Shown here one piece after another: positions 58,201-61,200 of a stretch of 64,000 bases of DNA. The notes under the pieces are model-generated. The model was not told the DNA's origin. It made no database searches and was given only the letters and a program-made list of their open reading frames with translations. Source of the stretch: Echinarachnius parma (taxonomy: Eukaryota; Echinodermata; Echinoidea; Clypeasteroida; Echinarachniidae); the NCBI GenBank assembly GCA_037951105.1, contig JBAMJV010003788.1, forward strand, positions 62,001-126,000, written 5' to 3'. A program made the position numbers and the translations under genes. Each line of letters begins with the position of its first letter. Position 1 is the stretch's first letter.

Positions 58201-61200
58201 TTCAAGAAACGTTACGAAATAACACAGTCATGGAATAAACAGTGCCATGCCATTAGCATAATTGTCAAATTATGAATATGTAAGTGACATGTAGTTAGAA
58301 GATGTGTGAAGGTTCAGATAGTCTGTACTTACTACAGTCCTTCTCATCTGTTCCATCGTAGCAGTTAAGCTCATAGTCACAAACAGAACTTCCGTTAGTA
58401 ACAAATTTACCAGCATCGCACACGAAAGGATCTGCGTACAAGATACAATGATACAGGCGCTTATAAAGCATGTCGTCACGTAATAACAATGTAATAACAT
58501 TGGGAGTCAACGGAAGATGAATTATAATGAAACAGTTATTTATTAGCTAATGTTAACGAAGGTAAAGTTGGTCCACAGCCGCTGTGTTTTTCAAGGAAGG
58601 CAGCGTTAGCTCGTTGCACGCGCACGCGCAGATCGAGTTTCTAGCTTGAGGGAACAGCCTCTTCTGTTCCGTCCATTGAAATACATTACTAAGCAGCGGT
58701 GTTTTTCAACGAAAGCTTTCTATTGTGAGAAGCTACGTTCATAGTTTCACCGGTGAGACATATAACACATAAATGTACAGGATAACACATGATATAATTT
58801 GCCATTGGTACATATTATGGCAGGTGTTGTGTTATTTATAATAATAGAGCAGAACAACTGCCTGGATGGCCTGACAATGGATTTTAATACATTTCCTACT
58901 TCTTGGATGAACATGTATTATGACAGCTGTTATTACGCCGAGTTATTACGTTAAAAGGTGAATGTCGTAAATACCTGTAATATTCTGCACGGTGATTGTT
59001 AGGTTGAAACCCCGATCTTCATGTCCTGGGCTGGAAGAGAACTCAACAAACATGTTCTCAGATGGAAGGAAGAGTATCCTAGGAGTTCCAGTGAAGTAGC
59101 CGTTAAACACCTGGGATAGAGATGTAGTTAAAGGATCCCAACCAGAACCGACAGTCAATCGATCGTAATGATCTATCCGGATAGATCCGAAGGAGATCCT
59201 GTAGAAAGTGTCAGTTGTGTTCCCGGCAGGGTCGAACTGGAATGTCCACAGTACGTAGGCAGTAGGCGGGTAGTTCGATGGGTAACCATGCGATGCAAGA
59301 TGGACGACATCACCAAGGGCTAGTGAGAAAGCTTTACGATGAAAATTAGAAAGAATTGTGTTATTATTGTGCAATAATAATGTGTGACATAATGCTTATA
59401 TACTGTCGGAGGGACATCACGAAATGTTCCTCTCCGAGAGATTTGAAATGCTATAGAGAAAGTGTACAATTCTCGACAAGAAGTCAAGAGACTTTGTCAT
59501 CCACAATATAATTTTAGATCCTGAGGGACATATCCATGATGCTTCTGATTAAAATGCATAACATAATTAAGTTACGTTATATTACTTAGTTTATGTCCAC
59601 ATATACAATCATGTACACCTTAAGATTCTAAACTTGAATATAACTTGTGGGTTTCGAAGTGATTTATTGACAAGTCATTGCAATCGAAAGCATCGCTATG
59701 ATTGTATTAATATGTCTAAACGAACAATTAAATGTATCGATATGTTAATTACAACATGACATGTTTGTTTATCCGAAAATCAAATCGGGTGCGATATTCC
59801 GAAGGTTCGTTAATCCGAAAATGAAATGGGGTGTGTTCATTAAAAAATTAAATGAGGTTCGTTAGTAAAAAATGCAATAAGGTTTGTTCATACAAAACAC
59901 TTCTTAGGTTTGTGTTGAACTTTTCCCGAAAAAAGCAACTCATTTAATGTTTGCATTAACGAACCACGATTAATTTTCGGATTTACGAGCGTTCGGAAAA
60001 TCGAACCCGATTTCATTTTCGGAATAACGAACCTTCCGAATAACGAGCCATCGGAATAATGAGCCACAATCATCGATATACGGTAGCTCCCAGGGTAACT
60101 ATTTCGATCTTTCGTGGAATATACTGAATTAGTTGAAATCATGTGACTGCTTGTAGCCAATCAATTAACCGTATTGGTATCAGGCGTAAAAAACATACCG
60201 TGGTCCAATGGACTGCATTGTGGTATAGTAAATATCAATTTTGAATGACAGTAGTGGCGTCAGAATGTAAGGATGATTAATGGGACTCTCTGAAAACTCA
60301 ATATCTCATATCTCAATACTTGCAGACTTTTTATTGACCAAAATTGATTTCCATTTGGTGCTTTAATAAACAAAGAACTGAAGATCATCACAAGATAGAA
60401 TCTTTGAAATATGCAATGGTGATCATAGGCAATACATTATTCAGAGGACTACAGTAGCATTTATTAATGTATTTTGTTTTATATATGCAGATACAACTAA
60501 TGCAGATATACAAACTGGTATCTTGATTTTATACTTAACTGCAATTATGTTCATCTGTTCCGTCATTACATTCAGCCGTGTAATTGCAAGTACTGGCGAG
60601 GCGTGAATATACATCACATATCAACCCATCTGTAAGGTAGGACACATCACAATCAACACTGGGATTAAAATAATCAAAATCTCAACATTTAGAAGGTGAC
60701 GAACTGAACACCAAATAAATGCACACAACATTATTTCTAAACATAATTTACTTTGAATGACTTATTACTTTATTCTAATATCTATATCCATACTATACCT
60801 GTCAAATTCATAACGGTAATGCTAAGGCTGAATCCCTGACGTTCATCAGTTGAATCGGATCGGAATTCCACAAAAATATCGCCGGCATCTAGATATCTGT
60901 TCACCGACCGTATGTTAGAATAGCGTCCATAGCTGATTTGAGGATGCTCAGCAACTAACCCCTCTCCTATATTCAGAATGTCACCACTGTACATGTACAC
61001 GCGTTCGAGTAGGATGCTGTAGAAGAGGTCAGTAGTTTCTTCCCCGGGTGTGTACCGGAATGTCCAGAGGCCGTATGCGGTCGGTGGATAGTTGGAGGGA
61101 TAATTGTGCGATGTTAGGTGAACTTCATCACCAACTGCTATCGTAAAATCTGAAATCATTATAAGTGAGAAAGAAATAAACACCTATTATAATATGTTTA